Counted from the stretch's first letter, positions 1 to 9,557 are shown. The stretch is DNA of 64,000 nucleotides from Thiohalocapsa sp963695445 (GCA_963695445.1 CAVOGV010000023.1:1-64000); one strand, 5' to 3'. A program made the numbers and translations. Notes: generated from the sequence alone by a model not told the origin.

Positions 1-169
1 AGAGCTTCGAGGCGGCTACCTCCCGGTTTGACGCTTCACCTCCACCCGAGACAACGAGCGTCTTCACTCATCTGTGAAGATGCGACGCCCTCACTCCACC
101 TAGGCGGCCCGCTTCGACTTGGCGGTAGGGTTACCGCGGCTCCGCTGATCCGCGCCGCCCACTCAAGAG

Positions 170-292
170 AGAGCTAGCGCGCCCTAGCCGACCGGAGGTC
201 GGTGCTCGTGGGGCCGCCGACTTCTAGTCGGCCCGTCGCCGCCAGGCGGCTTAGGTTTACCGCCGTTCCGCTGGTCTGCGGCGCGCCCTCAC
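170..292. repeat. REP/BIME-like palindromic repeat, locus 1
   Basis: This locus holds two palindromic cores, GCCGACCGGAGGTCGGTGC at 187-205 and GCCGACTTCTAGTCGGC at 216-232, followed by a GCCGCCAGGCGGC palindrome near 239-251. The same cores, with the same flanking GGGCGC/GCGCCC and 'cagcggagccgcg'-like stretches, recur at 15368, 51137, 52003, 57553 and, in variant form, 58652. The rest of 1-322 shows no coding potential that I trust. Confidence 0.75.
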
Positions 293-322
293 CGGATGAA
301 GCCCGCAAAGCTTGCGCGAAGC

Positions 323-577
323 TTAGTCCCTGAACGGATCATCGGACAGAACACCCGCAATGGCCGGAGCGTAAGTCAGCACGGCGCCTTGCAGTATACC
401 GAGGCTGTCAAAGACCTCGGAGAGCCGGGCCAATAACGCCTCATCATCTGGCCTATCCGACAGCTCACGCAAAACGCCGACCAGTGGAGCGAGGTCCTCG
501 GAAGCGATGTATTGCTCAAGCATCGCGATCGATTCCTCGAGTTTTGACGCATCGACGCCGCGATCATGTTCAGTCAT
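323..577 (-). CDS. small acidic hypothetical protein
   Basis: This is an 84-residue acidic protein that I do not recognise. It has no signal peptide or membrane segment and looks mostly helical, with a run of leucine-rich helices in its first 55 residues. It lies on the same strand as, and 207 bases downstream of, the unknown gene at 785-1672, so the two may be co-transcribed. Its composition (many Asp, Glu, Leu and Ala) resembles real coding sequence more than a frame shadow, but the support is composition and context only. Confidence 0.45.
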   Translation of the reverse strand: MTEHDRGVDASKLEESIAMLEQYIASEDLAPLVGVLRELSDRPDDEALLARLSEVFDSLGILQGAVLTYAPAIAGVLSDDPFRD

Positions 578-784
578 GGTAGTTAGCTCGATGGCTCAGC
601 TGACGTCGGCGAGCCGCGGCCAAGGCTCCGGGCACTGCGCGATACGTACACAAAACTGTATGAGCCGCCCCACCAGCGAGGCGAAGCGTCGCGATGCACC
701 TCCTCGTTGGTGTGACGATGTCGGGCTGTCTTCAGCACCTTGCCAATGCCACAGGGCCGCGTTGAGCGATCAAAGGCGACGGCA

Positions 785-1672
785 TCACTGGTACAGGACA
801 CCATCCCGCCGCCCCATCGCATACGCCGTCTCCCCTGCCGCCATCCGAAGCCGAGCTTCGATCCGGATCTTATTCATCACGTCGCTGTCGGCAATTTCGG
901 GATAAAGCGGATAGAAGCGGGCCACGTCGAGCACGTTCGACTTCGCCGCCAATTCCATTCTCCGCCGCTCCTCCAAAATCACTCCATGCAGCATCAACAA
1001 TCGGGGGGCCTGGCGATGCAGATAACGTCGACAAAGATCCTGATGCTCGTCGCTTTCCCAATCTTCGCGAACCAGGAAAGGCGGAAAATCCTCACTCTCG
1101 TGGTATCGCCGGGTGAACCATCGCGCCCTCGGTTTGGTTCCCGCCCGTTCGGCGACAGATCGTTCCAACCGGTAGTTCACAGGCCCATACGATCGGCTTC
1201 GCTCAGCTTCGCTCGTCTCGATCGGCATCACCGCGGCCGGGAGCGCGGTCCAGTCCGTGAGTTTTGGAAATGACGCCATCTCCGACGCGTCGACGCAAGA
1301 AAAGATCAACGCGAGCGGCGAGTTGTCTTTCGGGTCCAGCAGCCAGTATTCGTACCGATCGGCGGCTTCAAACGGCAGTTCGGCTCCGATCAAGAACGTC
1401 GCCAAGTCGAGTATGCGCTGGTCCACTTGGCCGTCTTCGGTCGAAGGGTTTTCGATCACCCTTTCGAGATCGCGATGCCTGATGTGCGCCGCCCTGGTAA
1501 AGCGGCCCTGCTGCCGACTCGCGTCTGCGTTGCCGCCGTTACCGTTCGCATAAATGAATTGGAACTCCCACAGATCGCCATCCATCGATAGCGCGCGCGC
1601 ATGCTCGGATTCAGCGATTTGCACTTGAGCCGAGTACGGCTGCAGGAGACGTTGAGAGTGAGCTTTGATCAT
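785..1672 (-). CDS. hypothetical protein, about 295 aa
   Basis: This is an uninterrupted 295-codon frame with balanced amino-acid use and no competing frame of similar quality. It shows no signal peptide, transmembrane segment or motif that I can name. Trp and aromatic residues are frequent in the central part (residues about 75-200), and Arg/Glu-rich helices follow. No Shine-Dalgarno sequence is obvious before the ATG. It is followed on the same strand by the 84-residue gene at 323-577. The product is unknown; it is probably a soluble cytoplasmic protein. Confidence 0.6.
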   Translation of the reverse strand: MIKAHSQRLLQPYSAQVQIAESEHARALSMDGDLWEFQFIYANGNGGNADASRQQGRFTRAAHIRHRDLERVIENPSTEDGQVDQRILDLATFLIGAELPFEAADRYEYWLLDPKDNSPLALIFSCVDASEMASFPKLTDWTALPAAVMPIETSEAERSRSYGPVNYRLERSVAERAGTKPRARWFTRRYHESEDFPPFLVREDWESDEHQDLCRRYLHRQAPRLLMLHGVILEERRRMELAAKSNVLDVARFYPLYPEIADSDVMNKIRIEARLRMAAGETAYAMGRRDGVLYQ

Positions 1673-2410
1673 CTAGCGTCGATCACATTAAGAGGGGGTG
1701 CTGGGGCGGGGAAACCGCACTTTGCGCACGTCGCTGGACCCGACGGAGGTCCTGCTGCAACCCGTCGTGGGCCAACGAACAGGAGGCCCAACCACACGCC
1801 ATCGCGCTCTGGCGCCGCTTGTATTGCGACCTTAGCGGGGGCGGACGGAACGGTCAAGGCCACACCGAGAGCCCAACCAACCTGCCGTCGGTCTCAAGAG
1901 CGCGGCCTGCTAAGCGGGCTTTCGCAACGGCATGCTCATCCCTTTGACGGGCGCTGGATGCACAGCAGATCGAGGAGCGCCTGAGCCGGCCTTTCCGATT
2001 ACGCTTGATCTGACTGCCGCGCGCTGGCGCTTGCCACCACTTGTCGCGTCGGCAGGTGGCGCCAGCCCGTTGCCTGACGTCGCCCAACCACCCAGCCCAG
2101 CCTCTGCTTAGCACGACAGCGAACCCGTCAATTCCGCTTTCCGTCACGTTCGGGGGCTCATTGTCCACAGATTGACTGAATCCGCTTCGGGCAACTCGTT
2201 CGTGCGTTGGCGCTGGCCTCGCAACCGAATGATAGACCTTGACACTCGATGATGCGTACAATTGCTAGTTCTGTATCGCATCAATGCGTCGCGCCGGATC
2301 GCAGCCGGATCACCCCTGGTGACAACGGCACGCGGCGAGCTGTCCGCGCACTGGGCGTCCTCTTGTCGGCGCATCATCAACTACCTACAAAGTCTTACTC
2401 CGGAGTCCCC
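1673..2410. other. 738-base stretch without a supported gene
   Basis: Several short frames cross this stretch on both strands, but none has convincing composition, a ribosome site or a recognisable product. It separates the unknown minus-strand gene from ndk and presumably carries the ndk promoter near 2239. I saw no tRNA, riboswitch or repeat of the REP family here. Confidence 0.5.
2239..2267 (+). promoter_or_regulatory. possible promoter for the ndk run
   Basis: A perfect -35 hexamer TTGACA lies at 2239-2244. At 17-base spacing the -10 is a poor TTGCTA (2262-2267), and a better TACAAT at 2257 is too close. If used, it would give a leader of about 135 bases before the ndk ATG. The call is weak. 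Confidence 0.25.
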
Positions 2411-2839
2411 ATGGCCGTCGAACAAACCCTGTCCATCATCAAACCCAACGCCGTTGCGAAGAACGTGATCGGCCAGATCTGCGCTCGTTTCGAGGACGCC
2501 GGTCTCAAGATCGTCGCGGCGCGGATGCTGCACCTGAGCCGCGAGCAGGGCTCTGCGTTTTATGCGGAGCACCAGGGCAAGGGCTTTTTTGACGAGCTGG
2601 TGGGCTTCATGACCTCCGGGCCGTGCATGGTGATGGCGCTGGAGGGTGAGGATGCGATCGCGCGCAATCGTGAGATCATGGGCGCGACCAACCCGGCGGA
2701 TGCCGCACCCGGCACGCTGCGCGCGGACTTCGCCGATTCCTTCACCGAGAACGCGGTGCACGGTTCCGACGCCCCGGCGACGGCCGAGCGCGAGATCGGC
2801 TTCTTCTTTCCGGAAGGCGTCTGCGCGCGGACCCGCTGA
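2411..2839 (+). CDS. ndk: nucleoside diphosphate kinase
   Basis: The product transfers the terminal phosphate from ATP to NDPs through a phospho-histidine and so balances NTP pools in the cytoplasm. The 142-residue length is standard for the family. The N-terminus (TLSIIKPNAV) and the active-site motif NAVHGSD, with His117, are intact. The frame stays open upstream to 2249, but the ATG at 2411 gives the family N-terminus and has GGAG 5-8 bases ahead. It heads a same-strand run with rlmN, pilF, rodZ, hisS, yfgM, bamB and der, the usual gammaproteobacterial order. Confidence 0.97.
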   Translation: MAVEQTLSIIKPNAVAKNVIGQICARFEDAGLKIVAARMLHLSREQGSAFYAEHQGKGFFDELVGFMTSGPCMVMALEGEDAIARNREIMGATNPADAAPGTLRADFADSFTENAVHGSDAPATAEREIGFFFPEGVCARTR

Positions 2840-2869
2840 GCGGCCGTTCGCAACGCTGAGGCAACCGTT

Positions 2870-3958
2870 ATGAACGCCGATCAGCGCATCGACTTGCTGA
2901 ATCTCGACCGCGCGGAGTGCGAGGCCCTGGTGAGCACCTGGGGTCTGAAGCCGTTCCATGGCCGCAATCTGTTCAAGTGGATTCACAAGCACGGTGTGGT
3001 GGACTTCGACGCGATGACGGATCTGTCGAAGCCGCTGCGCGAGCGGCTGGCGCGCGAGACCCGCATCGGCGCGCCGAACATGGTCGTCGAGGAGCCCTCC
3101 GCGGACGGCACCGTCAAGTGGGCGTTGGAGTTCGCCGACGGACAGCGTATCGAGACGGTGTTCATTCCGGAGGAGCGGCGCAGCACGCTGTGCGTGTCGT
3201 CGCAGGTGGGCTGCGCGCTGGAATGTCGGTTCTGCGCGACGGCACGACAGGGCTTCAACCGCAATCTGAGCGCCGGCGAGATCATCGGGCAGGTCTGGTA
3301 TGCGACCCACCGGCTCGGGCGCGCGCCGACCAATGTGGTGATGATGGGCATGGGCGAGCCGCTCGCGAACTTCGACGCGGTGGTGAAGGCCATGAACGTG
3401 ATGCAGGACGACTTTGCCTATATGTTGGCAAAGCAGCGGGTCACGCTGTCCACGTCCGGCATCGTGCCCAACATCCAACGCCTGGCGGAGGTCAGCGAGG
3501 TGTCGCTGGCGGTGTCGCTGCACGCACCAGACAACGCACTGCGCGATCAGCTGGTGCCGATCAACCAGAAGTACCCGCTGGAACAGCTGATTCCGGCCTG
3601 CCGCGCCTATCTGCGTGGCGACAAGCGCCGACGCATCACCTGGGAATACGTGATGCTCGATGGCATCAACGACAGCGACCGGCATGCCAAGGCGCTGATC
3701 AGACTGCTGGAGGGGACGCCATCCAAGGTCAACCTGATCCCGTTCAACCCGTTCCCGGGCAGCGGCTTCGATACCAGCCCGCCGGAGCGCGTCGACGCCT
3801 TCCGCATGCGGCTGATTCGGTCCGGCCTGGTGGCCACCACGCGCAAGACCCGCGGCGATGAGATCGCCGCTGCCTGTGGTCAGCTGGTGGGCCGGGTGCA
3901 GGATCGCAGCCGGCGTCGAATCGAGGTACCGTTCCCGCAGGGGATCGCCGCCGGATGA
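2870..3958 (+). CDS. rlmN: dual-specificity 23S rRNA/tRNA adenine-C2 methyltransferase
   Basis: This radical-SAM enzyme methylates C2 of A2503 in 23S rRNA and A37 in some tRNAs. At 362 residues it is of normal length. The CxxxCxxC cluster motif is CALECRFC (Cys115, Cys119, Cys122). Cys108 seven residues before it and Cys336 in the AAACGQL segment match the two catalytic cysteines of the family (118 and 355 in E. coli). The SAM-binding MGMGEPL motif is present. The stop codon overlaps the pilF start by four bases, which points to translational coupling. Confidence 0.97.
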   Translation: MNADQRIDLLNLDRAECEALVSTWGLKPFHGRNLFKWIHKHGVVDFDAMTDLSKPLRERLARETRIGAPNMVVEEPSADGTVKWALEFADGQRIETVFIPEERRSTLCVSSQVGCALECRFCATARQGFNRNLSAGEIIGQVWYATHRLGRAPTNVVMMGMGEPLANFDAVVKAMNVMQDDFAYMLAKQRVTLSTSGIVPNIQRLAEVSEVSLAVSLHAPDNALRDQLVPINQKYPLEQLIPACRAYLRGDKRRRITWEYVMLDGINDSDRHAKALIRLLEGTPSKVNLIPFNPFPGSGFDTSPPERVDAFRMRLIRSGLVATTRKTRGDEIAAACGQLVGRVQDRSRRRIEVPFPQGIAAG

Positions 3959-4737
3959 GCCTAGCTCAGTGCCAGAGGCTGATCCGCGTGCCAAAACGGG
4001 CTGCCTGGCTGTTGTTGTGCGGCTGCCTGCTGCTGACCGGCTGCGGCGGCGGCAAGAACAGCAAGCTCGCGGCGGCCGACGCGGCCGCGGACAGCCCGGC
4101 GAACCTTTATATCGGACTGGCCACGGCGTACTACGAGCGCGGTCAGATGCCCGCCGCGTTGGAGAACGCCGAGCGTGCGGTCCAGGCGGACAACAAGAAC
4201 GCCAACGCCCACTACATGTTGGCGGTGATTCACCAGCGCCTCGGCCAGACCAAGGAGGCGGAGCAAGCGTTCGCCGCGGCGCTCAGGATTGCCCCGGACA
4301 ATCCGGATATCCTGAATGCCCACGGCTCGATGCTCTGCCTGGCCGGCAAGTACCGCGAAGCCGCCGCACAGTTCGAGAAGGCGCTGAAGAATCCGCTGTA
4401 CCAGACCCCCGAGGTTGCGCTGATGAATGCGGCCAAGTGTGCCGAGCGCGCCAAACAGGGCACCGAGGCGGAACGCCATCTGCGCAATGCACTAACGGCC
4501 AACCCCAACTTTGCTCCGGCCCTCTACTCCATGGCGGAACTGAGCTTTAAGCGCGGTGCCTATCCAGAATCCTATGAGTACATGGTGCGCTACTTTCGTG
4601 TTGGCCAAGTCACGCCGGAGTCCTTGCTGCTGATGTCGCGGGTGCTGTCCGGACTCGGCAAACCCAAGGAGGCCAAGGCGGCGGCGGACGCCTTGCGGAA
4701 GCGCTTCCCGGACTCCCCGCAAGTGATGCAGTTGTGA
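3955..4737 (+). CDS. pilF: type IV pilus biogenesis lipoprotein PilF/PilW
   Basis: This is an outer-membrane lipoprotein that pilots assembly of the type IV pilus secretin PilQ. The signal peptide ends in a lipobox, LLTGC, with the lipidated Cys at residue 30. From about residue 48 to the end the protein is built of TPR helices (for example NLYIGLATAYYERGQ and the ANAHYMLAVIHQRLGQ type), about six repeats, as in the family. The length of 260 residues is typical. The ATG overlaps the rlmN stop. The rlmN-pilF-rodZ order is conserved in gammaproteobacteria. Confidence 0.92.
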   Translation: MSLAQCQRLIRVPKRAAWLLLCGCLLLTGCGGGKNSKLAAADAAADSPANLYIGLATAYYERGQMPAALENAERAVQADNKNANAHYMLAVIHQRLGQTKEAEQAFAAALRIAPDNPDILNAHGSMLCLAGKYREAAAQFEKALKNPLYQTPEVALMNAAKCAERAKQGTEAERHLRNALTANPNFAPALYSMAELSFKRGAYPESYEYMVRYFRVGQVTPESLLLMSRVLSGLGKPKEAKAAADALRKRFPDSPQVMQL

Positions 4738-4766
4738 CCGACAGGCCCCTCGCTTAGACGCTCGAC

Positions 4767-5984
4767 ATGACTCGTGTAGATACCGATACTCCGGAAGAAT
4801 TCAGAACGGCCGAACCCACAATGGACGACCCTGACCTCGTGCATCCCGATCCCGCCCCAGACCGCCCACAAGCGGCAGTCGACAGCCCCGGCCGAGCCTT
4901 GGCCGCTGCTCGCCAAGCTCGCAAGCTCGAAATCGTAAGGGTCGCGACCGAACTGCGGCTATCGCCGGAGACCGTCGACGCGCTGGAGCGCGACGACTTC
5001 GATCATTTGCCGAGCCCGGTGTTCGTCTCCGGCTACATTCGCACATACGCGCGCCTGCTCGGGATGGACCCACAGCCGCTGATCGCGCGCTTCCACGTGC
5101 TGCATCCCGGCGCCGAGGCCCCGCCACGGTCTGCCCTCGAAAACCAGGAGTTGGCGCGAGCCGGTTCTGGCTGGGTGGTACCGTTGCTGTTGTCCGCGGT
5201 GGTCCTGATCGCCGCGGGCGGTTATCTCTGGTGGACCGGGAGCCAGGTCGATTCCTATCGAACAGGGGTCTTCGGCAGGGGCTCGGATCGGGACGTCGCT
5301 GATGCTGAACCCGCGGATGCGGCACAACCGGGTGACGAATCCTACGACGAATCATTGACAGCGCCGACAACGGCTACCGGCACCGCGCGCGATACGGACG
5401 GTGCAGCCGGCACCTCCCTGGTCGAGCAGCCCACGGCGGATGCCGATCGCTTAGAGACAATCGGCGCAGTGGATTCCACACCGGCGTTGGACGATGCGGC
5501 GGCCGACACTGGAAGCAGCATCGGCAGCGCCCCGACACTGCCCTCGCCGGATGTCGCACTCTTGCCCCAACCAGGTTCACCTGCCGGCCTCGACGTCGCC
5601 GCCGAGGATTTACCAGGACCGGAACCGGACTCGACCGAAATCGTAGGCGAGCCGACATCCGAGACCGCGGTTGAGGACGCGGGGGAAGCGGATCAGGTGG
5701 TGGTTTCGTTCGCCGGCCCTTGCTGGGTGGATGTCCGCGATGCCGCCGGCGAGGTACAACTGTTCGGCGAAATGGCCGACGGCGACCGCCACGTGCTCGG
5801 CGGCGAACCGCCCTACTCCCTGGTCATCGGCAACGCCTCGGCAGTGACCATGACCGTCGGCGGCACGCCGTTCGACGTGCGCGCCATCGCCAAGGGCAAT
5901 GTCGCCCGCTTCGAGCTCGATCCCGCCGACATCGTCGCTGCACCCGCGGGCGTCGGCGGTTCAGCCGGCCCGAGCGACGACTGA
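4767..5984 (+). CDS. rodZ: cytoskeletal membrane protein RodZ
   Basis: RodZ couples MreB filaments to the cell-wall elongation machinery. Residues about 40-110 form the cytoplasmic Xre-type HTH domain, recognisable in LRLSPETVDALERDDF and the SGYIRTYARLLGMD motif. A single transmembrane segment follows at about residues 132-152 (VVPLLLSAVVLIAAGGYLWW). A long low-complexity acidic linker leads to the C-terminal periplasmic beta domain (DUF4115, from about residue 310). At 405 residues it is slightly longer than average because of the linker. The ATG at 4767 is used; an internal ATG at codon 19 is possible. hisS follows directly, without the ispG gene that often lies between them. Confidence 0.9.
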   Translation: MTRVDTDTPEEFRTAEPTMDDPDLVHPDPAPDRPQAAVDSPGRALAAARQARKLEIVRVATELRLSPETVDALERDDFDHLPSPVFVSGYIRTYARLLGMDPQPLIARFHVLHPGAEAPPRSALENQELARAGSGWVVPLLLSAVVLIAAGGYLWWTGSQVDSYRTGVFGRGSDRDVADAEPADAAQPGDESYDESLTAPTTATGTARDTDGAAGTSLVEQPTADADRLETIGAVDSTPALDDAAADTGSSIGSAPTLPSPDVALLPQPGSPAGLDVAAEDLPGPEPDSTEIVGEPTSETAVEDAGEADQVVVSFAGPCWVDVRDAAGEVQLFGEMADGDRHVLGGEPPYSLVIGNASAVTMTVGGTPFDVRAIAKGNVARFELDPADIVAAPAGVGGSAGPSDD

Positions 5985-6018
5985 CCCCCGGCCGTCGACG
6001 CCCCAGAACACACCACAC

Positions 6019-7293
6019 ATGGCCAAGAAGATTCAGGCAATCCGCGGGATGCACGACATCCTGCCAGCGCAGGCGCCGGTCTGGCAGTTCCTAGAGGACC
6101 AGGCGCGCGCGGTGTTGGAGCGCTACGGTTACAGCGAACTGCGTACGCCGCTGGTGGAGGTGACCGAGCTGTTCAAACGCTCCATCGGCGAGGTCACCGA
6201 CATCGTCGAAAAGGAGATGTACAGCTTCGAGGACCGCGGCGGCGACCAGCTGGCGCTGCGCCCGGAGGGCACCGCGAGCTGCGTGCGTGCGGCCATCGAG
6301 CACAGCCTGCTCGATCAGCCCCAACGCATCTGGTACAGCGGGCCGATGTTCCGCCGCGAGCGCCCGCAACGCGGCCGCTATCGGCAGTTTCATCAGATCG
6401 GCGTCGAGGTGTTCGGGCTCGACGGCCCCGACATCGACCTGGAAGTGATCCTGCTCACGCGCCAGTTGTGGCGCACGCTCGGGCTCAAGGATCTGCGCCT
6501 GGAGATCAACAGCCTCGGTGACGCCGACGAGCGCGCCCAGTATCGGGACGCGCTGGTGGGCTATCTGGAGGCCCATTTCGACCAGCTCGACGGCGATAGC
6601 CAAAAGCGCCTGACCACCAACCCGCTGCGCGTGCTCGACTCCAAGAACCCGGACATGCGCGCGCTCATCGCCGGTGCGCCGAACCTGCTCGACCATCTCG
6701 GCGACACCACGCGAACGCACTTCGAGACCCTTTGCGCCGGGCTCGACGCGGCCAGCATCGCCTATCAGGTCAACCCGCGGCTGGTGCGGGGGCTCGACTA
6801 TTACAATCGTACCGTGTTCGAATGGATCACCGACGCGCTCGGCGCCCAAGGCACCGTCTGCGCGGGCGGGCGCTACGATGGCCTGGTTGCGCAGCTCGGC
6901 GGTCGGCCCACCCCGGCGGTGGGTTTCGCGATGGGTCTGGAACGGCTGATCGAGCTGATCGACACCAGCCGTATCGAGACCGGCCCGGATGCCTATCTGG
7001 TCGCCGTCGGCGAGCGCGCCCAGGCCGACGCCGTGCGGCTGGCGGAACGGCTGCGCGAGCAGATACCGGCGCTGCGCCTGCTGTGTCACTGCGGCGGCGG
7101 CAGCTTCAAGAGCCAGTTCAAAAAGGCCGACCGCAGCGGCGCTCGCGTCGCATTGGTGCTCGGCGACGACGAACTCGACCAGGGCACGATCGGCATCAAG
7201 CCGCTGCGCGACAACGGCGAGCAGCGCAACGTCGCGATCGACGCTCTGCCCGAGGCCCTGACCGATTTCGCCCGTGGGGGCGGCGGCTTGTAG
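6019..7293 (+). CDS. hisS: histidyl-tRNA synthetase
   Basis: This class II aminoacyl-tRNA synthetase charges tRNA-His. The N-terminus (MAKKIQAIRGMHDILP) is the family signature, which fixes the start at 6019 although the frame is open from 5899. Motif 2 (GPMFRRERPQRGRYRQFHQ), the His-specific loop LVRGLDYYNRTVFEW and motif 3 (GFAMGLERL) are intact. The anticodon-binding domain occupies about the last 95 residues. The 424-residue length is normal. It lies 34 bases after rodZ and 125 bases before yfgM. Confidence 0.97.
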   Translation: MAKKIQAIRGMHDILPAQAPVWQFLEDQARAVLERYGYSELRTPLVEVTELFKRSIGEVTDIVEKEMYSFEDRGGDQLALRPEGTASCVRAAIEHSLLDQPQRIWYSGPMFRRERPQRGRYRQFHQIGVEVFGLDGPDIDLEVILLTRQLWRTLGLKDLRLEINSLGDADERAQYRDALVGYLEAHFDQLDGDSQKRLTTNPLRVLDSKNPDMRALIAGAPNLLDHLGDTTRTHFETLCAGLDAASIAYQVNPRLVRGLDYYNRTVFEWITDALGAQGTVCAGGRYDGLVAQLGGRPTPAVGFAMGLERLIELIDTSRIETGPDAYLVAVGERAQADAVRLAERLREQIPALRLLCHCGGGSFKSQFKKADRSGARVALVLGDDELDQGTIGIKPLRDNGEQRNVAIDALPEALTDFARGGGGL

Positions 7294-7418
7294 CCGCGAT
7301 GAGGCCGACGCGGCAGCTCGGCGTCGCTGCCGTCGCGATTGCAAATCGCTCCCACGGCGGCTCGTCGTATACTTCGGCAGCGAATTCAACATCAAGACCC
7401 TGACCCAACGGAGCATCC

Positions 7419-8057
7419 ATGACGGATCTGCAGACAGACGACGAAAAAGTTGAAGCCATCAAAAAATGGTGGAAGGACAACGGTGTATCGGTAGTCGCGG
7501 GCGTCGCTATCGGCCTCGGCAGCGTGATCGGTTGGCGCGCCTGGGTGAATCATGAGAACAGCGTCGCGCAGCGGGCGTCCATCGCCTTCGAGCAAGTGCT
7601 GGCGAGCAGCGCTTCCGGTGCGGGCGAGTCTGCCGAGAAGCAGGCCGAGATCCTGATCGACGAGTACCCCGGCACGCCGTACGCCATGTTCGCAGACCTG
7701 GCCACCGCCAAGGTCCGCGTCGCCGGCGACGATCTAGCCGGTGCCGCCGCCGCACTGAACGCGGCCATCGAGCGGGCGCCGGACCCTGGCCTGGCCAAGC
7801 TGGCCGCGCTGCGGCTGGCACGGGTGCTGATCCAGAGCGGCGAGCCCGGCAAGGCCGCTGACTTGATTGACAAGCACGATGACGGCGGTCCGTTCGCGCC
7901 AGACTTCGCCGCGTTGCGCGGCGACATCGCCGCGGCTGAGGGCAACACCGACGCGGCACGCACCGCCTACCGCAAGGCCATCGACGGCGGCGCGGGCAAC
8001 GCGCGGCTGCTCGAACTCAAACTTCAGGACCTGCCCGCTGCCAGCGGCACCTCCTGA
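7419..8057 (+). CDS. yfgM: YfgM family tetratricopeptide membrane protein
   Basis: The product is an inner-membrane anchored TPR-like protein that in E. coli associates with SecYEG and PpiD and helps periplasmic chaperone traffic. Residues 1-22 are cytoplasmic and charged (KVEAIKKWWKDNG), a single membrane segment spans about 23-42, and the rest is a periplasmic helical repeat domain. The 212-residue length is typical. Its position between hisS and bamB is the conserved one, and it ends 10 bases before the bamB start. Confidence 0.92.
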   Translation: MTDLQTDDEKVEAIKKWWKDNGVSVVAGVAIGLGSVIGWRAWVNHENSVAQRASIAFEQVLASSASGAGESAEKQAEILIDEYPGTPYAMFADLATAKVRVAGDDLAGAAAALNAAIERAPDPGLAKLAALRLARVLIQSGEPGKAADLIDKHDDGGPFAPDFAALRGDIAAAEGNTDAARTAYRKAIDGGAGNARLLELKLQDLPAASGTS

Positions 8058-8067
8058 GCCGCACGTC

Positions 8068-9360
8068 ATGCGCTGCACAAACACGCTGCCCGTCCGCATC
8101 GGCCTGATCCTGGCGCTAGCAAGCCTGTTGTCCGGCTGCGCCGCCATCCCCTGGCTCAGCAGTGAGAAGGACCCCAACCCGCCGACGGCGATCAACAAGA
8201 AGCTGCCGCAGCAGGTGAGCATCAGCACGCTGTGGAAGACCCGCATCGGCAAGGGCACCGACGATCGCCAGCTGCGGCTGGTGCCGGCGGTGGTCAACGG
8301 CAAGCTGTACGCGGCGGACCCGAGCGGTAAGGTCGTTGCTTTATCGCCGCGCGATGGCCGCACGCTGTGGGAGCGGAAGACCGACTTCCAATTTAGCGGC
8401 GGGCCCGATGTGCAGGGCGAGACCCTGGTGCTCGGCACTACCAATGGAGAGCTACTGGCTCTCTCGACCCGCAATGGCGCGCAGCAATGGCGCGCGCAGC
8501 TGGGCAGCGAAATCCTGTCCGTTCCGCGCATCATCGGCGACCTGGTCGTGGTGCACACCATCGACGACTCCGTCTACGGCATCGAACTCGCCGACGGTTC
8601 CGAGCGCTGGCGGTTTTCCTATCCGGCGCCGGTGCTGACCCTGCACGGCAGCAGCACGCCGGTGGCGGCGCGCGACGGCATCATCGTCGGCTTCGCCGGC
8701 GGCAAGCTGGTGTTCCTGGAGCCCGAGCAAGGCGTTCCCCTGTGGGAAACCACGGTCACGCCACCACGCGGCCGCAGCGAGCTCGACCGCATCGCAGACA
8801 TCGACGCCGACCCGGTGGTGGTGGGCGACATCGCCTATGTCGGCACCTACAACGGCGACCTGGCCGCCGTTGACATCGTGACCGGCAGCATCCTGTGGCG
8901 CCGCGAGCTGTCGGCCCACGCCGGGCTCAGCGCGGACGAAACCGCGCTATACGTGACCGATTCCGAAGACAACCTCTGGGCCGCCGATCCCGCCGACGGT
9001 GCCGGACGCTGGCGTCAAGAAGGGCTGGCGCACCGGCGTCTCACCGCACCGGCACTGCTCGGCAACTACCTGGCCGTCGGTGATTTGGAGGGTTACGTCC
9101 ACCTGATCTCGCGTCGCGACGGACGCCTGCTCGGCTTCGAGCGCGTGGCGAAAGACCGTATTGGCCATCAACCCGTTGTCGATGGCGGCGTGGCTTATGT
9201 CTACGCCAACGATGGCACCGTGGCTGCCCTGCGTGCCGGAGCTGCGGCGCTACCCGCCCCCGGCGCCTCGGTCAGCGGCGCTGGCGCAGCGTCCAAGGTC
9301 GAAGCGCCGACTGGCGATGCCGAGACGGGAGCGAATGCCGAATTGAAACTCGACCCGTAA
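8068..9360 (+). CDS. bamB: outer membrane assembly lipoprotein BamB
   Basis: This lipoprotein subunit of the BAM complex helps insert beta-barrel proteins into the outer membrane. The signal peptide carries the lipobox LLSGC with Cys24. The remainder is an eight-bladed PQQ-like beta-propeller, with recurring W-containing blade motifs (GRTLWERKT, GAQQWRAQLG, GSERWRFSY, GVPLWETTV, GSILWRREL). A short Ala/Pro-rich tail of about 40 residues extends past the last blade. The start at 8068 gives the lipoprotein signal; an upstream open stretch is not used. Confidence 0.95.
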   Translation: MRCTNTLPVRIGLILALASLLSGCAAIPWLSSEKDPNPPTAINKKLPQQVSISTLWKTRIGKGTDDRQLRLVPAVVNGKLYAADPSGKVVALSPRDGRTLWERKTDFQFSGGPDVQGETLVLGTTNGELLALSTRNGAQQWRAQLGSEILSVPRIIGDLVVVHTIDDSVYGIELADGSERWRFSYPAPVLTLHGSSTPVAARDGIIVGFAGGKLVFLEPEQGVPLWETTVTPPRGRSELDRIADIDADPVVVGDIAYVGTYNGDLAAVDIVTGSILWRRELSAHAGLSADETALYVTDSEDNLWAADPADGAGRWRQEGLAHRRLTAPALLGNYLAVGDLEGYVHLISRRDGRLLGFERVAKDRIGHQPVVDGGVAYVYANDGTVAALRAGAAALPAPGASVSGAGAASKVEAPTGDAETGANAELKLDP

Positions 9361-9400
9361 CCGTAGGAACGGTACAGAAACAACTGCGCGGACGACAAGA

Positions 9401-9487
9401 AACTACGAAATACACGAAATGACGCGAAGAAACAGCGCACGCTCGTTTGTAAATTTAGCCTTCGCGTTTTTCGCGTGTTTCGTAGTT
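9401..9487. repeat. long imperfect inverted repeat between bamB and der
   Basis: A 29-base arm at 9401-9429, starting AACTACGAAATACACGAAAT, pairs imperfectly with 9460-9487, which ends GCGTGTTTCGTAGTT. A 30-base AT-rich loop separates them. The RNA would form a long hairpin after the bamB stop. It could end transcription or be a small dispersed repeat; I see only this copy in the window. Confidence 0.6.
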
Positions 9488-9557
9488 CTAAGAAGCTGTA
9501 CAGGTAATTCTTGAATCGCCACCTAGCAAGATCCACACGAGCCGCAAGAGACCCCTC

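Noticed and set aside
1854..2261. Possible gene on the minus strand upstream of ndk
   Set aside because: Composition is Arg/Ser-rich, there is no ribosome site, and overlapping frames of similar quality exist on both strands.
2381..3994. 537-codon minus-strand open frame opposite rlmN
   Set aside because: It is a high-GC shadow of rlmN, with Arg/His/Val-rich composition and no family resemblance. The same applies to 6091-7416, 31148-32329, 32787-34295 and 39747-41429.
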